Below, in pieces: positions 44,090 to 54,700 of a stretch of DNA of 64,000 nucleotides (position 1 is its first letter; the number at the start of each line of letters is the position of its first letter). The stretch covers positions 124,001 to 188,000 of the forward strand of contig VCJN01000308.1 of NCBI GenBank assembly GCA_006384855.1. Direction: 5' to 3'. Origin of the DNA: Tetraselmis striata (Eukaryota > Chlorophyta > Chlorodendrophyceae > Chlorodendrales > Chlorodendraceae). The position numbers were made by a program, and so were the translations under genes. The notes beneath the pieces were generated by a model. It was not told the DNA's origin. It made no database searches and worked only from the letters and a program-made list of their open reading frames with translations.

Positions 44090-44800
44090 AGGCCGCCTGT
44101 TCATCGGCCATGGGATCACAAAATTGAGTTAACTGGCAAAATGAAACGCCAAAGACTTAATCGTTTGTCTCCCGCTGAACGTGCTGAATTGGATCGCCAA
44201 CTCAAAGATGCGATTGCCGCTGGACTTGTTCGTCCTAGTCAATCTGAGTTTGGTTCGCCTATTCTTTTTGTTAAGAAGGCAGATGGATCCCTTCGGTTGT
44301 GTGTCGATTTTCGTGGGCTGAACGAGGTCACTCGAAAGGATATGTATCCTTTGCCGCGAGTTGATGAAACGTTGGATTCTCTTCGCAATGCCCGTTGCTA
44401 TACCCATCTGGATTTAGCATCAGGTTATTGGCAGGTTGTTATTGCAGAGGAGGACATCCACAAGACAGCGTTTCAGACACCTGATGGTCTATGGGAGTGG
44501 ACTGCAATGCCATTTGGTTTGTGCAATGCCCCAGCCACTTTCCAGCGCATGATGAATGACATCTTGAGACCATTTTTGCGTGACTTTGTGGTGGTGTATC
44601 TGGATGATATATGTATATATTCAGATAATTATGATGACCACATAAAGCACCTTCGTTTAGTTTTTGAGAAACTGAATGAAAATAATCTGAGGTTGCAATT
44701 AAAGAAATGTTTCTTTGGCATGCAATCTATGGATTATTTGGGGTATACCGTCGCTGATGGTAAGTTGTCTGTTTCAGAGGCCAAAGTGGCTGTGTTAGGG
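44090..44800 (+). other. Reverse transcriptase part of the chromodomain Gypsy element
   Basis: LCVDFRGLNEVTRKDMYPLP, HLDLASGYWQVVIAEEDIHK, MPFGLCNAPATFQRMMND and VVYLDDICIYS are canonical chromovirus RT motifs. Confidence 0.95.
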
Positions 44801-44901
44801 ATTGGCCTGTCCCTAAAACTCAGAGTGAAATCAGAAGTTTTGTACAATTCTGCAATTTCTACTCTAAGTTTATTCATCATTTCAGTAATTGAACTGCACC
44901 A

Positions 44902-45400
44902 TTGACTGACTTATTGCGTAAGTCTAAACCAGTTCATGTTGACTGGTCACCGGCGTGTCAGGAAGCCTTTGAGACCCTTCGTCTGCGACTGATTTCCGCT
45001 CCGTGTCTTTCCATTCCTTCCATGGGGGCGGATGCGACGTTCACCGTAGCGACAGATGCGTCCAACGTAGGGCTTGCTGCAGTGCTACTGCATGACCAAG
45101 GAGGAGGTCCTCAACCAGTGAGTTACTGGGCGCGAAAGCTGAATGCAGCTGAGCGTGGTAATACCTACAGTGCTTATGATTTGGAAGCTTTGGCTGTGTG
45201 AATCAATTAAGCACTGGCGTTGTTACCTTGAAGGGTGCTGTCGATTCCTTGTTGTCTCAGATCATGACACCCTGCGTCATCTGCTCAGGCAACCGGCAGA
45301 AAGGTTGAACCGGCGACAAGTGCGCTATGTACGCGACTTGCAGCCGTTTGTTGGGTCCATATCTTGCATACCGAAAGGGCAAATGGAATGAAGCCGTTCC
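44902..45400 (+). other. RNase H part of the chromodomain Gypsy element
   Basis: VATDASNVGLAAVLLHDQGG and SYWARKLNAAERGNTYSAYD, then HDTLRHLLRQPAERLNRRQ, are Gypsy RNase H motifs. Confidence 0.85.
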
Positions 45401-45599
45401 GTTGTCGCGTAGACCGGATTTTAAGCCGATTGGTTTCGGTGGCTTATATTGGACCGGGGATGTGCCGGACGCGGCTGAATCACTCGTGAGTGAACATCGC
45501 CCATGTACTGCGGTATTGTCGGCTGTAAGTGCGTCGTCACTTAGCCTTGATGACAATATTCTCCACCTTATTAAGGCTGCATATGCAGAGGACGCGTTC

Positions 45600-46700
45600 T
45601 ACTCCTTATGGGGGGGGTGGAAGCAGTCCGGTCATGTGGTAGAGCACGATGGTTATTTTTGGAGACATGGACGTCTTTGCATACCAACCAATCGTGACAT
45701 CATCAATAAGATATTGTATGAGCTACATGATTCTGTTGGTCACCGTGCTTATGCAAGCACCTTGGCACGTGCCTTGGACCGTTTTTGGTGGACACGCATA
45801 CGACATGACGTGAAAACCTATTGTGAACAATGTTCGGTGTGCCGGCGTGTTCGTGCACATCCGCAGCCACCTGCACCAACACAGCCCTTACCAGTACCGC
45901 CACGTCCATGGCATACGGTTGGTTTGGATTTTATAACCGAGTTACCTGAGAGTAATGGTTATAACACTATGTTGGTTGTGTGTTGCCATCTGTCCCGGCA
46001 AGCACATTTTATTCCAACCACAGTCAACGTGACTGGTGGACAGGCAGCTGAATTATTTCTGAAGGAAGTATTCAAGCTGCATGGAATACCTCGTGTGACC
46101 GTCTCTGATAGAGATCAATGGTTCCTGTCTGCAGTCTGGCAAACTCTGTGGCGGAGACTTGGCACTAAATTGAACATGCCTAGTGGCCAACATCCTGAAA
46201 CAGATGGTTTGACCGAACGCATTAATGCCATAGTCACTGAGTTGGCTCGTGCGTTTTGTTGTTTCGATGGTTCAAACTGGGTGGACCAGTTACCATTGAT
46301 GGAATTTGCGTATAATTCCAACAAAGCACTTGGCATTGAGCATGCACCATTTGAGGTTATGTATGGTTTCAATCCTGAAACGCCTCCGGATGTATTGTTT
46401 GGTATGAGACCAACAATAGCATTCTCTCGTGATGCTCAGCAACGTATCCAAGATATGAAGGAGATTCACGAGTTGGTTCGGTCAGTGTTGGCTGTCCAAA
46501 AAGATGAATTGACTGTTCGACCTAGTGTTAGGCAACAGCGCAATCCTCCTATCTTCAATGTTGGAGATAGAGTATCTGTGGATACCCGTCTGCTTAAGGT
46601 CAAAGGTCAGCCTTGCAAAAAGCTGATGGACAAGCAGCTTGGCCCATTTTCTATTGTAGAGAAAATTGGCGGTCATAGTTATCGACTGAAATTACCTGCT
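45600..46700 (+). other. Integrase part of the chromodomain Gypsy element
   Basis: HDSVGHRAYASTLARAL with CEQCSVCRR forms the HHCC module. TVGLDFITELPESNGYNTML, TVSDRDQWFLSAVWQ and GQHPETDGLTERINAIV carry the DDE core. A GPF-type stretch KQLGPFSIVEKIGGHSYRL and HPVFHVNNLRPC follow. Confidence 0.95.
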
Positions 46701-46789
46701 GGTGTTAAGTTGCACCCAGTATTTCATGTTAATAACTTGAGACCCTGTCCCACTGCGCCGTTGCGCCCGCATGTACCTCTTGTTGTTGG

Positions 46790-47063
46790 TACCGGTGACG
46801 ACTCTGATGATGAGTATGAGATTGACAAGATTACCAGCGTTAAGATCGGTTCCATGCCCGGTTTACGTGGTACTCAGTTGCAATTTCTTGTTCACTTTGC
46901 GGATGAGTCTATTGCCCCTGTTTGGCATCGTTTGTTTGATGTTAAAAGGACAATAGCATTGCAGGATTTTATGGCTACTCCCAAATGGTTGGACTTTGTA
47001 AAGTCACCTGAATTTGTGGAGCATATGCATAAATACCCGGCACGTGTGCCGACTGCAAATTAA
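46790..47063 (+). other. Chromodomain at the C-terminus of the integrase polyprotein
   Basis: DDEYEIDKITSVKIG, then QFLVHFADESIAPVWHRLFD, has the E-x-E-x-I ... Y/FLVxF ... W layout of chromovirus chromodomains, which steer integration to marked chromatin. Confidence 0.7.
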
Positions 47064-47114
47064 ACTGCCTGTGGAATGCTATTTCACACTGTTGTCAAGG
47101 GGGGAGAGATGTAG

Positions 47115-47638
47115 TGTGACAATAATGGCATACTCTGTACGGGTACTGTATGATCGTAGCATCATTCATGTACGAGTACCTGCTGTATCGTATGTGTGCG
47201 CGCGTGTGCCACGCGCCACAATACGAGTACTGGTGGATGATGAATCATGAGATGAGCCCTACTGGTACCGGTACACTGTTCAGTAGTAGTTACGGGATAA
47301 TACGCATGTGCGTACCCGTAGCGGGCATATATGTATAATGCACCTGCCTCTGTAACATCAGTTGTATACTTGTGTATAAACTGATGTGTCAACTACATGT
47401 GCGGAGGTCTCTAAGCGACGACCTCCTGTTCGACACTTAAAGGCACGACTCTCCACGGTGACGCGCTTAGCAGTGCGCGTGCCGCTTGGTGGTGGCTAGC
47501 TGTGAGCTAGCCATACGCATAAATAGCAGCGGGTGGTGACAACGTTGTAACCATTGTTTCTTTCTCTCTCTGCTGCCTTCTTTGTGTTTACGACAGCCTT
47601 GTCTGCCTGACCTGCGTGAGGCACCCTAGACTGTCGCA
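47115..47638 (+). repeat. 3' LTR of the chromodomain Gypsy element
   Basis: Same length (524 bp) as the 5' LTR with about three substitutions. Followed by the CATA target duplication. Confidence 0.95.
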
Positions 47639-47642
47639 CATA

Positions 47643-48140
47643 CCACATGGATGACCCATTATGTGGCAGTGAAGCGCTAGCACCAGACACACTGCTGCTT
47701 TGGGACAACATGTCATGAATTAAGTGCTGATGATGACAACGTGCGGTCAACGCGTCGCAACAGCGGGTACCATGCTCTATGATAGTACATTGCAGCATTT
47801 CGACGACCCGGATGAGCGATACAGTTGTGGCACATGCATGCGCGCATGGCACCAAAGTAGCCAAACCGCAAAGGAACAGGGCATTGTAAGAAAGGACATA
47901 CCAAAATTCCTCCATTAAAATTACAAAAAATGCCAGAGTCAAATATCTGTCAACTAACGTCTCGACATACGTTCCTCCCTACAATGCCAGGAAGAGAAAC
48001 TAAGGGCGGGTGGGGCTGGGGGCGGGGAGTTTGTGTGCTTGTATACTTCGCACGGGCATTGCTATGCAGCACGGTGGCTTGCGCTATCCCATTGGGGGGG
48101 GGGGGGGGGGGGGGGGACTCAGAGCAATTCGCTGAATGTC
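47643..48140. other. Intergenic stretch between the Gypsy element and the cyclase gene
   Basis: No gene seen. A G run of about 20 lies at 48096-48116, next to the cyclase stop codon. This is the 3' flank of the cyclase gene. Confidence 0.5.
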
Positions 48141-48777
48141 ATGCTATTCCTTCACCTCTAAAGGCTGCAGCTCCATTACAGAAAAGGTCTCGTCTGAGAT
48201 GCGCCGAACGTCGACACCTTCCACATGCACTCTTTCCAAATCATCCGACACCCTGCTGGAGAAAAGCGCCGCCGTCCCGTTGCTGAACGGAAGACTGTCG
48301 GTTTGCATTGCCATCTCCAGGTTTACCGATGGCCCGGGGTAAGAACGAGCAACGAGCGTCCTTGCCAACTCCAGGCTCTGGGATTTCCGCCTATCTGCAC
48401 TAGTGCTGGATCTCCTCGTAGACCGCTGCCTAGGAAGTGCCCGGCGAGCAGAAGCGGATGGGTCCTCCGCCATGATGAGATTCGGCATGGTGGGCCTCCG
48501 GGAGCGCAAGCAAGCATCCTTGTCCGAAGTGCGCACCGGTGCCATGCTTCCCGGCTGCGTCTCGCCGTCGCCCGAGGGGCGCCGTGCTGAGAAGGGCTCC
48601 GGCCAGTCTTCAACGAAGGAGCTCATGGTCTCCAGGGAACTCATGATGCAGGAGGAGGTGCCGTCGGTGTGCATCACGGGGAAGGGGCGCTTCCACGCGG
48701 GCCCGCCCTGCTCCAGTAGTGGCAGGCACAGCGACAGGTTCAGATGCAGCACGACAGGCGCAACCAGTACCAGTCCG
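48141..48777 (-). CDS. Cyclase gene: last exon, Ser/Arg-rich cytoplasmic tail
   Basis: After GLVLVAPVVLHLNLSLCLPL, a possible short membrane-associated stretch, the tail has RRALPRQRSTRRSSTSADRR and SRVSDDLERVHVEGVDVRRI. It ends LEVKE with a TAG stop at 48143-48141. Many Ser in basic context suggest phosphorylation, which is inferred. Confidence 0.6.
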
Positions 48778-51700
48778 CTGGCGCAATAAAGACGGCGGAG
48801 GGTGGCAGGCTGTGGGGTGAGTGAGTGTGTGGGTTCCTCTTCGTATTTGTAGGGTCATGCATATGTAGGGTACATGTTACACAGCAAACCAGGCACCACA
48901 TGACAGCAGCGTGAGGACCAATACATCCAAACATCATCAAACACCGGCAGTGTCGTACACAACATACCAATAAAAAATATCGAATAATAGCAATAGTACT
49001 AATATTAATATTGATATATTGATAGTAATGATATTGTTATAATAATAGTAACAATAGTAACATATAACATAGACAGAAGGGAAACCTGACGGACCTTCTC
49101 AGCCACTTGGAACAGACTGACTGGCAGCCTGATGCCCTTGAATTTGAACTCCCCCAGCACCGCGCCGGTGAAGGGGCAGCTGGGGTCTCGGGCCGCCAAC
49201 TCCACTTGGATCGCCGCCCAGGTGTCGCCGTCCACCAGCACCTGGCCGCCGGCTGCCTTGGACAGGATGCGGGCTGCCTGGTTCAGGAGCGGGCCTGCAC
49301 CATGCACGGGGAAAGGGGGCAGGGGGGGGGGGGGTCAGCCGGGGAAATGCAGGTGCTGTCTGAGCTTTACAATAAACAAAGTCAATTGTCGTTGGTTGCT
49401 GCTACTGCTGACGCATAGACTGCTTACGGTTGCACGGGCATCTCATAGTGCATGGACCATGGGCACCAGAGCATCCGTATCTATATAGGTACTACAGACA
49501 TAGTCACGAATACCGCATATTTGTGTGCGCGAGTGCGCCTGTGAATGTGTGTGTGTGTGTGTGTGTGTGTGCGCCTGTGAATGTGTGTGTGTGTGTGTAT
49601 GCGCGCGCGGGCGTGCAATGAGTGCGTTGTGTTTGCACATTATGTACGGTTTTGCTTTAAAATCAGCGCTGGTAGGCTCAGCTGTACGTGTACAAATACC
49701 TGTAACGGTCATGCGGCGTTCGCCAGTATCGCGCCTTATTTCCTTGTACATGCCGCAAAGCGGTGTAAATAATTGATGCAGTATGTCACCAAATCAAAAT
49801 TGAGGACGAAAATCCCGCCCGGTGGGGTTGTATATATAAAATGTTGCAATTTTAGGTGCAGTGCTGTGAGGGCATGGGCTCGTGATGCATGAAGACTACC
49901 AACATAGACCTGTATGCTGTGAAGTAAGGGCATCTATAACCTACCTAACGCTAGTTCACTGCGTATATTTCATGTAACGCTGCATGCCGTCTTGTATACA
50001 ATCGATTCGCCAACACCGTGGCCATTTACGTTTTTGGCTAGCACGCGCCGCCGCATCCATGCTGCGATGGGCATCGGCTGCGGGTTCGAGGGCGCACAAG
50101 CCCGAGCCCGCATACTGACGAAAAACTATTCCATGCCATGTAGCGTGCAGGCTACCTACGTTCATATGCTCCGCTTATTTTGGAGCCTGTAATAGTGCAC
50201 AATTTCTAGTTGTCGAACCAATGGAACTCAGGGGGGGGGGGAGGGGGGAATCAGGTGGTGGATATGACCAGAAGAGCAAGACCCCACAGTGCGTGGCAAC
50301 CCACCAAAGTAGTCTGCGCGACCCGTGGAGGGATGCGGCTCCTTGATCAGAGCCGAGCCTGCTCGGAAGGCAACCTTGACGCGAGGGCCCTTGAACACCA
50401 CCTGGTTATCCACCTGCAGCGTCTCACAGCCCGGCATCTCCAAGATCTCTGCAGGCCAGCGCAGGTCGAGCATCGCATTCTGCGAGAAAAGGGCATGCGC
50501 GTCGCGGGTTTAGCCGAGCTAAAGAGTGGTGGCTACCCTGTGCTCTACGCTTCCAGCGTTGATGTCTTGTAGTTGCAACACACGACATGTTTGTGATGGG
50601 CGCCCAGGCAGCACCTGCAACGCGCCGGACCACTTCATGGCGACCACTGGTGTGGGGAAGGCCAGTAGAAAGCTGCCCTTGTGCTCCTCACACTCATACC
50701 TGCCATAGCCGTACAGTGCAGTCAGCCCACAACGCACCACATTTGAAGGGGCAGGGGGGGCACCAGGCCCTGGATGTCTGCACTAGCCAGCTGTGCACCC
50801 CTCCCCTTCCCGGGGGTTCCGCGAACTCGATCCGAAATAAAATAACCACAGCAGCTGGAATGGGATACGCAGCGCGCCTGCCGCCGTGATTCACGGCAGA
50901 CAGCTAGGGGGAAGGGAAGGGAAGGGAAGGGAAGGGAAGGGACGGGACGGGAAGGGACGGGAAGGGAAGGGAAGGGAAGGGAGGGAGGGGGAAGGGGGCT
51001 CACCCCTCGAATCTCAGCAACAGCCCCCTAACACACTGGCACACGAGCTCAATCGCCACGTCCGCTGCCTCTGGGTGTAGCTGGACCATCTCCTGCAGGT
51101 GCTGAATGGCGGTGAAGCAGATGGTGACGTTCTCCTGCGCATGCCGGCAAGCATACGCGGTAAGCATCCGACGCATTGATGCGGACAGCGCGGCTGAATC
51201 TAATCACACAAGTTCCGGTTCAAATAAATGCAGGTCGGTATGGGGGGGAGGGCCTGGGGAGAATGAGCCCTCACCTTCTTTGGGGCTTGGAAGTAGCCTG
51301 CGCCAAGCTGCGCCTCCGTGATGAGCTCGGGGAAGAAGAAGACGCGCTTGATGAGCGGGCGCGGGATGAGCATGAAGAGCTCCACGCCACGCTCGGCTTG
51401 AGCCCCCGCGCCCCTAATTTCGCTCATCATGGCGCCCGCGTCCATGGAGCGGGTGGCGCCTACGAGGGTGTGGCAGCCCATGTGCAGGAGGTACGCATGC
51501 GCCGCGGTCTGGCTGATGTCAATCTCCGCAATGACGGCTGAGGTGAGCAGCACCTGGCCGCCGCAGGCAGCGTCGGACACCAGGATGGCCCGCTGCACCA
51601 GGTGGTCGTCGTACATGACGCGGTTTGTGACGGCGTGGCGTCGGATGTTGGCGGCGGGCCCTGTGTGAATACCCATCCGGACCCGCAGGCCTGTGAAGCA

Positions 51701-54700
51701 CTCGGACATATCAGGGCAATGGCTGATATTTGTTTTTTGCTTGGTCTTCTGAAGAGCCATTCTGCTGAGCCCGAGGCTCGACTTGTTTTCGCCTGAAGAT
51801 CGCCTCAGCCTGATTGAAGCAACCCGCGAGTCAGGTACGGCCTCACGCAGAAACAGGATGGGGACTAGGGTGAGTCGTACATCCAGGCAGAAACATCTCA
51901 GGAGGACAACCCCGCCCAGCCCAGCAGATGCTTAGTTTTGGGTGCGTCGATCAGTTGGGCACGCGAAATGCCGCAAAGGATCAGCACGCTGGCCTGTGGG
52001 AGGTCAGCTGATAGGATAAGCAGGCGGTCGGGATGCTACGGTCGGGGCAGGAATTACTTGGCTGCCCTGTTGCCTGCCTCCGCCATCTGGTCGCAGAACT
52101 CAATCAGGTCGGGCATCTCCGCACAGGTCCTTCGCTTTTGCGGCTGTGACTGCTCCATTTGGCTGTTCTGTTTGCTTTCCGAGCGTGGCATGGCTTCTGG
52201 TGACGACTTGCTTCGCCCGGCCGCTTCGGCGTCCCACTGCATTGGGCTGGAAATTTGACCACTGATCCAAGCGGAGAAGAAGCTGCCCCTTGTTGTTGGA
52301 GCTGACGTTGGGGCACTGGCCGCCGATGCGGGCATTTGGAGAGAGTGTGTGGAGCGATCTGTCACCGTGGCAAAGAAACCACAGCACAGCTGTCAGACCC
52401 GACACTCATACCGATTGCTACATCTAAATCATTCGATTTCTATTTGGAGAGGGCTTGCTACTGCTACACTTGTGTTTTCAATGTGACACTGACATTAAGG
52501 ATTCTTTTTCCTATTATGGTGCAACCTTTTGCCAACATTTTACTGCGCAAAAACCGCATATTCATGCAATACATTCGTCCTCTGTCCAATTCCCCCCGGC
52601 TTCGCCCGGTTGGCGCGATTATTCGATGAGATAATCGTCTCGCAGCACCCTCACCGCGGCCGGCATCCCGGCACATCCGTGTTCAACATGGTCGACTTCG
52701 GCGGGGTAAACAGTCTTCCCCCGGCTACCTGAAAGAGAAAAACACCACCTTGACAACCGAGATGGCGAGCGATGACCCGCGTGCGCTGACGCGACGCACG
52801 TGATCTTTAGCGGCAACAGTACATTTTTTGCAAAATAGAAAAACTAGCTCCTTAGTTGCCTGCGCCATGGATATGACGGCAAGGTTGGATTAGGTACCGG
52901 GCAGCGAAAACCAACACTCCGCAAGTCCCTGACAGACTCACAGACATACCAATGGCGATGAGTCAATGGCAATTGCGATTGAGGGAGAAGTGTTCGAGGC
53001 GCCTTTCAGGGATATCGGAGATTTGGCACCGGCGATGGTGATGTTCATGGCGGGTCAGTGGAGTATCTGCCTCCTGGGAGGCCGCCAAGAGCGCGCCCTG
53101 ACCTGCAGTTACGCCGATTGATGCGTCCGTGCACGGCGGCGTGAGAGGCCCGGCTGCAATGTCTGGCGGCCATTCCAGGCTGTGCAGGGACGTCTGCACC
53201 ATAGAGCACCAGCGCAGGGCGTCCTCCGCCTCGTGGAAGGCCACCGTGAAAGAGTCGCCTTCTGTGTGCACCTCGTATCTGCGGCAGCGTCAACGGGTGC
53301 AGTGAGCTCATCGGCTTCTGCCGCGCTTTAATCAGTGTGACCAACGCGCGCCGGATATATACACGCCGCTAATACGAGGCTTCCGTACTTGACTACCTCA
53401 ACAGCTGGTCGAGGAAATACGTACATGTACGTGATGTGAGATTGGGAAATGATGCAGGGAGGCAGAGCGCTTCACCCGAAGCATTCGTGCAGGCACTGCC
53501 GCAAGCATCTGTCATGCAGGGCATGCGCCTCCATCATGGCCTCGGGGTAGGCTGCCCAGAGTGTCGTTGAGCTCTGCCAGGCGGGTTTCGCAAGCAAATC
53601 ATGCAGCATCAGTGGGCAGAGCGATTGTCAGAGCGAGGAGAGAGTCTCTCCCCTCCTTACACCACTTCCGAACAAACCTTCATTTCTAATGAGCCGCTAT
53701 TTCACAGTTATGAGCAACGCCGCACCTCGATGTCAGTGACCACAATGGTAACGGGTCGCCTGTCTCCGTTTGTACCCGGTGGGTTGCGCCGCATTGTGAT
53801 GTCCTGTTCACCCGCCAGCCTCTTCCTCCTGCGGTCAGCAGCCAGCGCACGGCACATCAGCATACCCAATGCACTGCTGTACAGGCGCATCCTGAAGGCA
53901 CTAGGCGTAATGCAATGCTCAAACACGACCCAGGGAAGCAATGTGCACTGAACTCTGGCGAACGGGGTAGGGGTAGGGAGCCGCACCGTTCATGCACGTA
54001 GACGCTAAACGCCATCAGGAAAACCACCAAGAACACAGCGCTAACGATGACACCCACTGCGGCACCCATGGGCAGTGGCGACGCCTGCAGGCGCAGCAAA
54101 CGGTTTATAGCATGATGCAGCAGACGAGCCGGCAGGGTACGTGTAGGCAGGTAGGCGAGGATGGTCGCTGAGAGTGAAAGCCCTACAAATGCAGCATACC
54201 TGAGTAGAGCTGTTTGTGATCGTGTGACAAAATGTGGGCAGGGTGTCGTTGTCCAGGCAGAAGCGATACCGCAGCTGCAGCCCACAGGCAACAACGTCAG
54301 CTGAGCCGCTCAGTACCGCAGCTCGTGAGGCAGCTCAGTACCGAAGCGCGGCACCGCACCTGAAACTGAGGCTGGCTGAAATAGGCGCCCTCCACGTCGT
54401 GCCCCGACAACTTGAGGCGTTCATTTGCCAGACGGGCATAGGAGTCAGAGGTATGCTGAGAGATGGGGACCTGCCGGGAGCCAGGCATACGGCACAGTCG
54501 GCATCTGCCCCCATGCCCTCTTCTCCGGCCGCATGCCGTGCTAGGCTGAGGGCAGTAGAATATCATCGCGACTTCTCCGCCCCAGCCTGGGGGATAGACC
54601 ACTCACCGTTGTATTGATCAGCCCGTACCGCAGGGCCGACTCCTGCATGTACTCCAGCTGCTCCTGTTGGTGGATGCCGATGCCCCCTGGGGCCGGCCAA

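Larger units (their letters stand above)
40698..47638 (+). mobile_element. Young chromodomain Ty3/Gypsy LTR element with Nudix-like and Dam-like domains
   Basis: Two 524-bp LTRs (TG...CA) flank the element and CATA is duplicated at 40694-40697 and 47639-47642. Just inside the 5' LTR, TGGTTTCGGAGCGA is a candidate tRNA primer site, and a purine run GGGGGGAGAGA precedes the 3' LTR. Parts in order: Nudix-like domain, zinc knuckle, Dam-like domain, protease, RT, RNase H, integrase, chromodomain. The LTRs differ at only about three positions, so insertion is recent. The element looks close to whole with two or three breaks. Its base composition is clearly less GC-rich than its neighbours. Confidence 0.92.
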
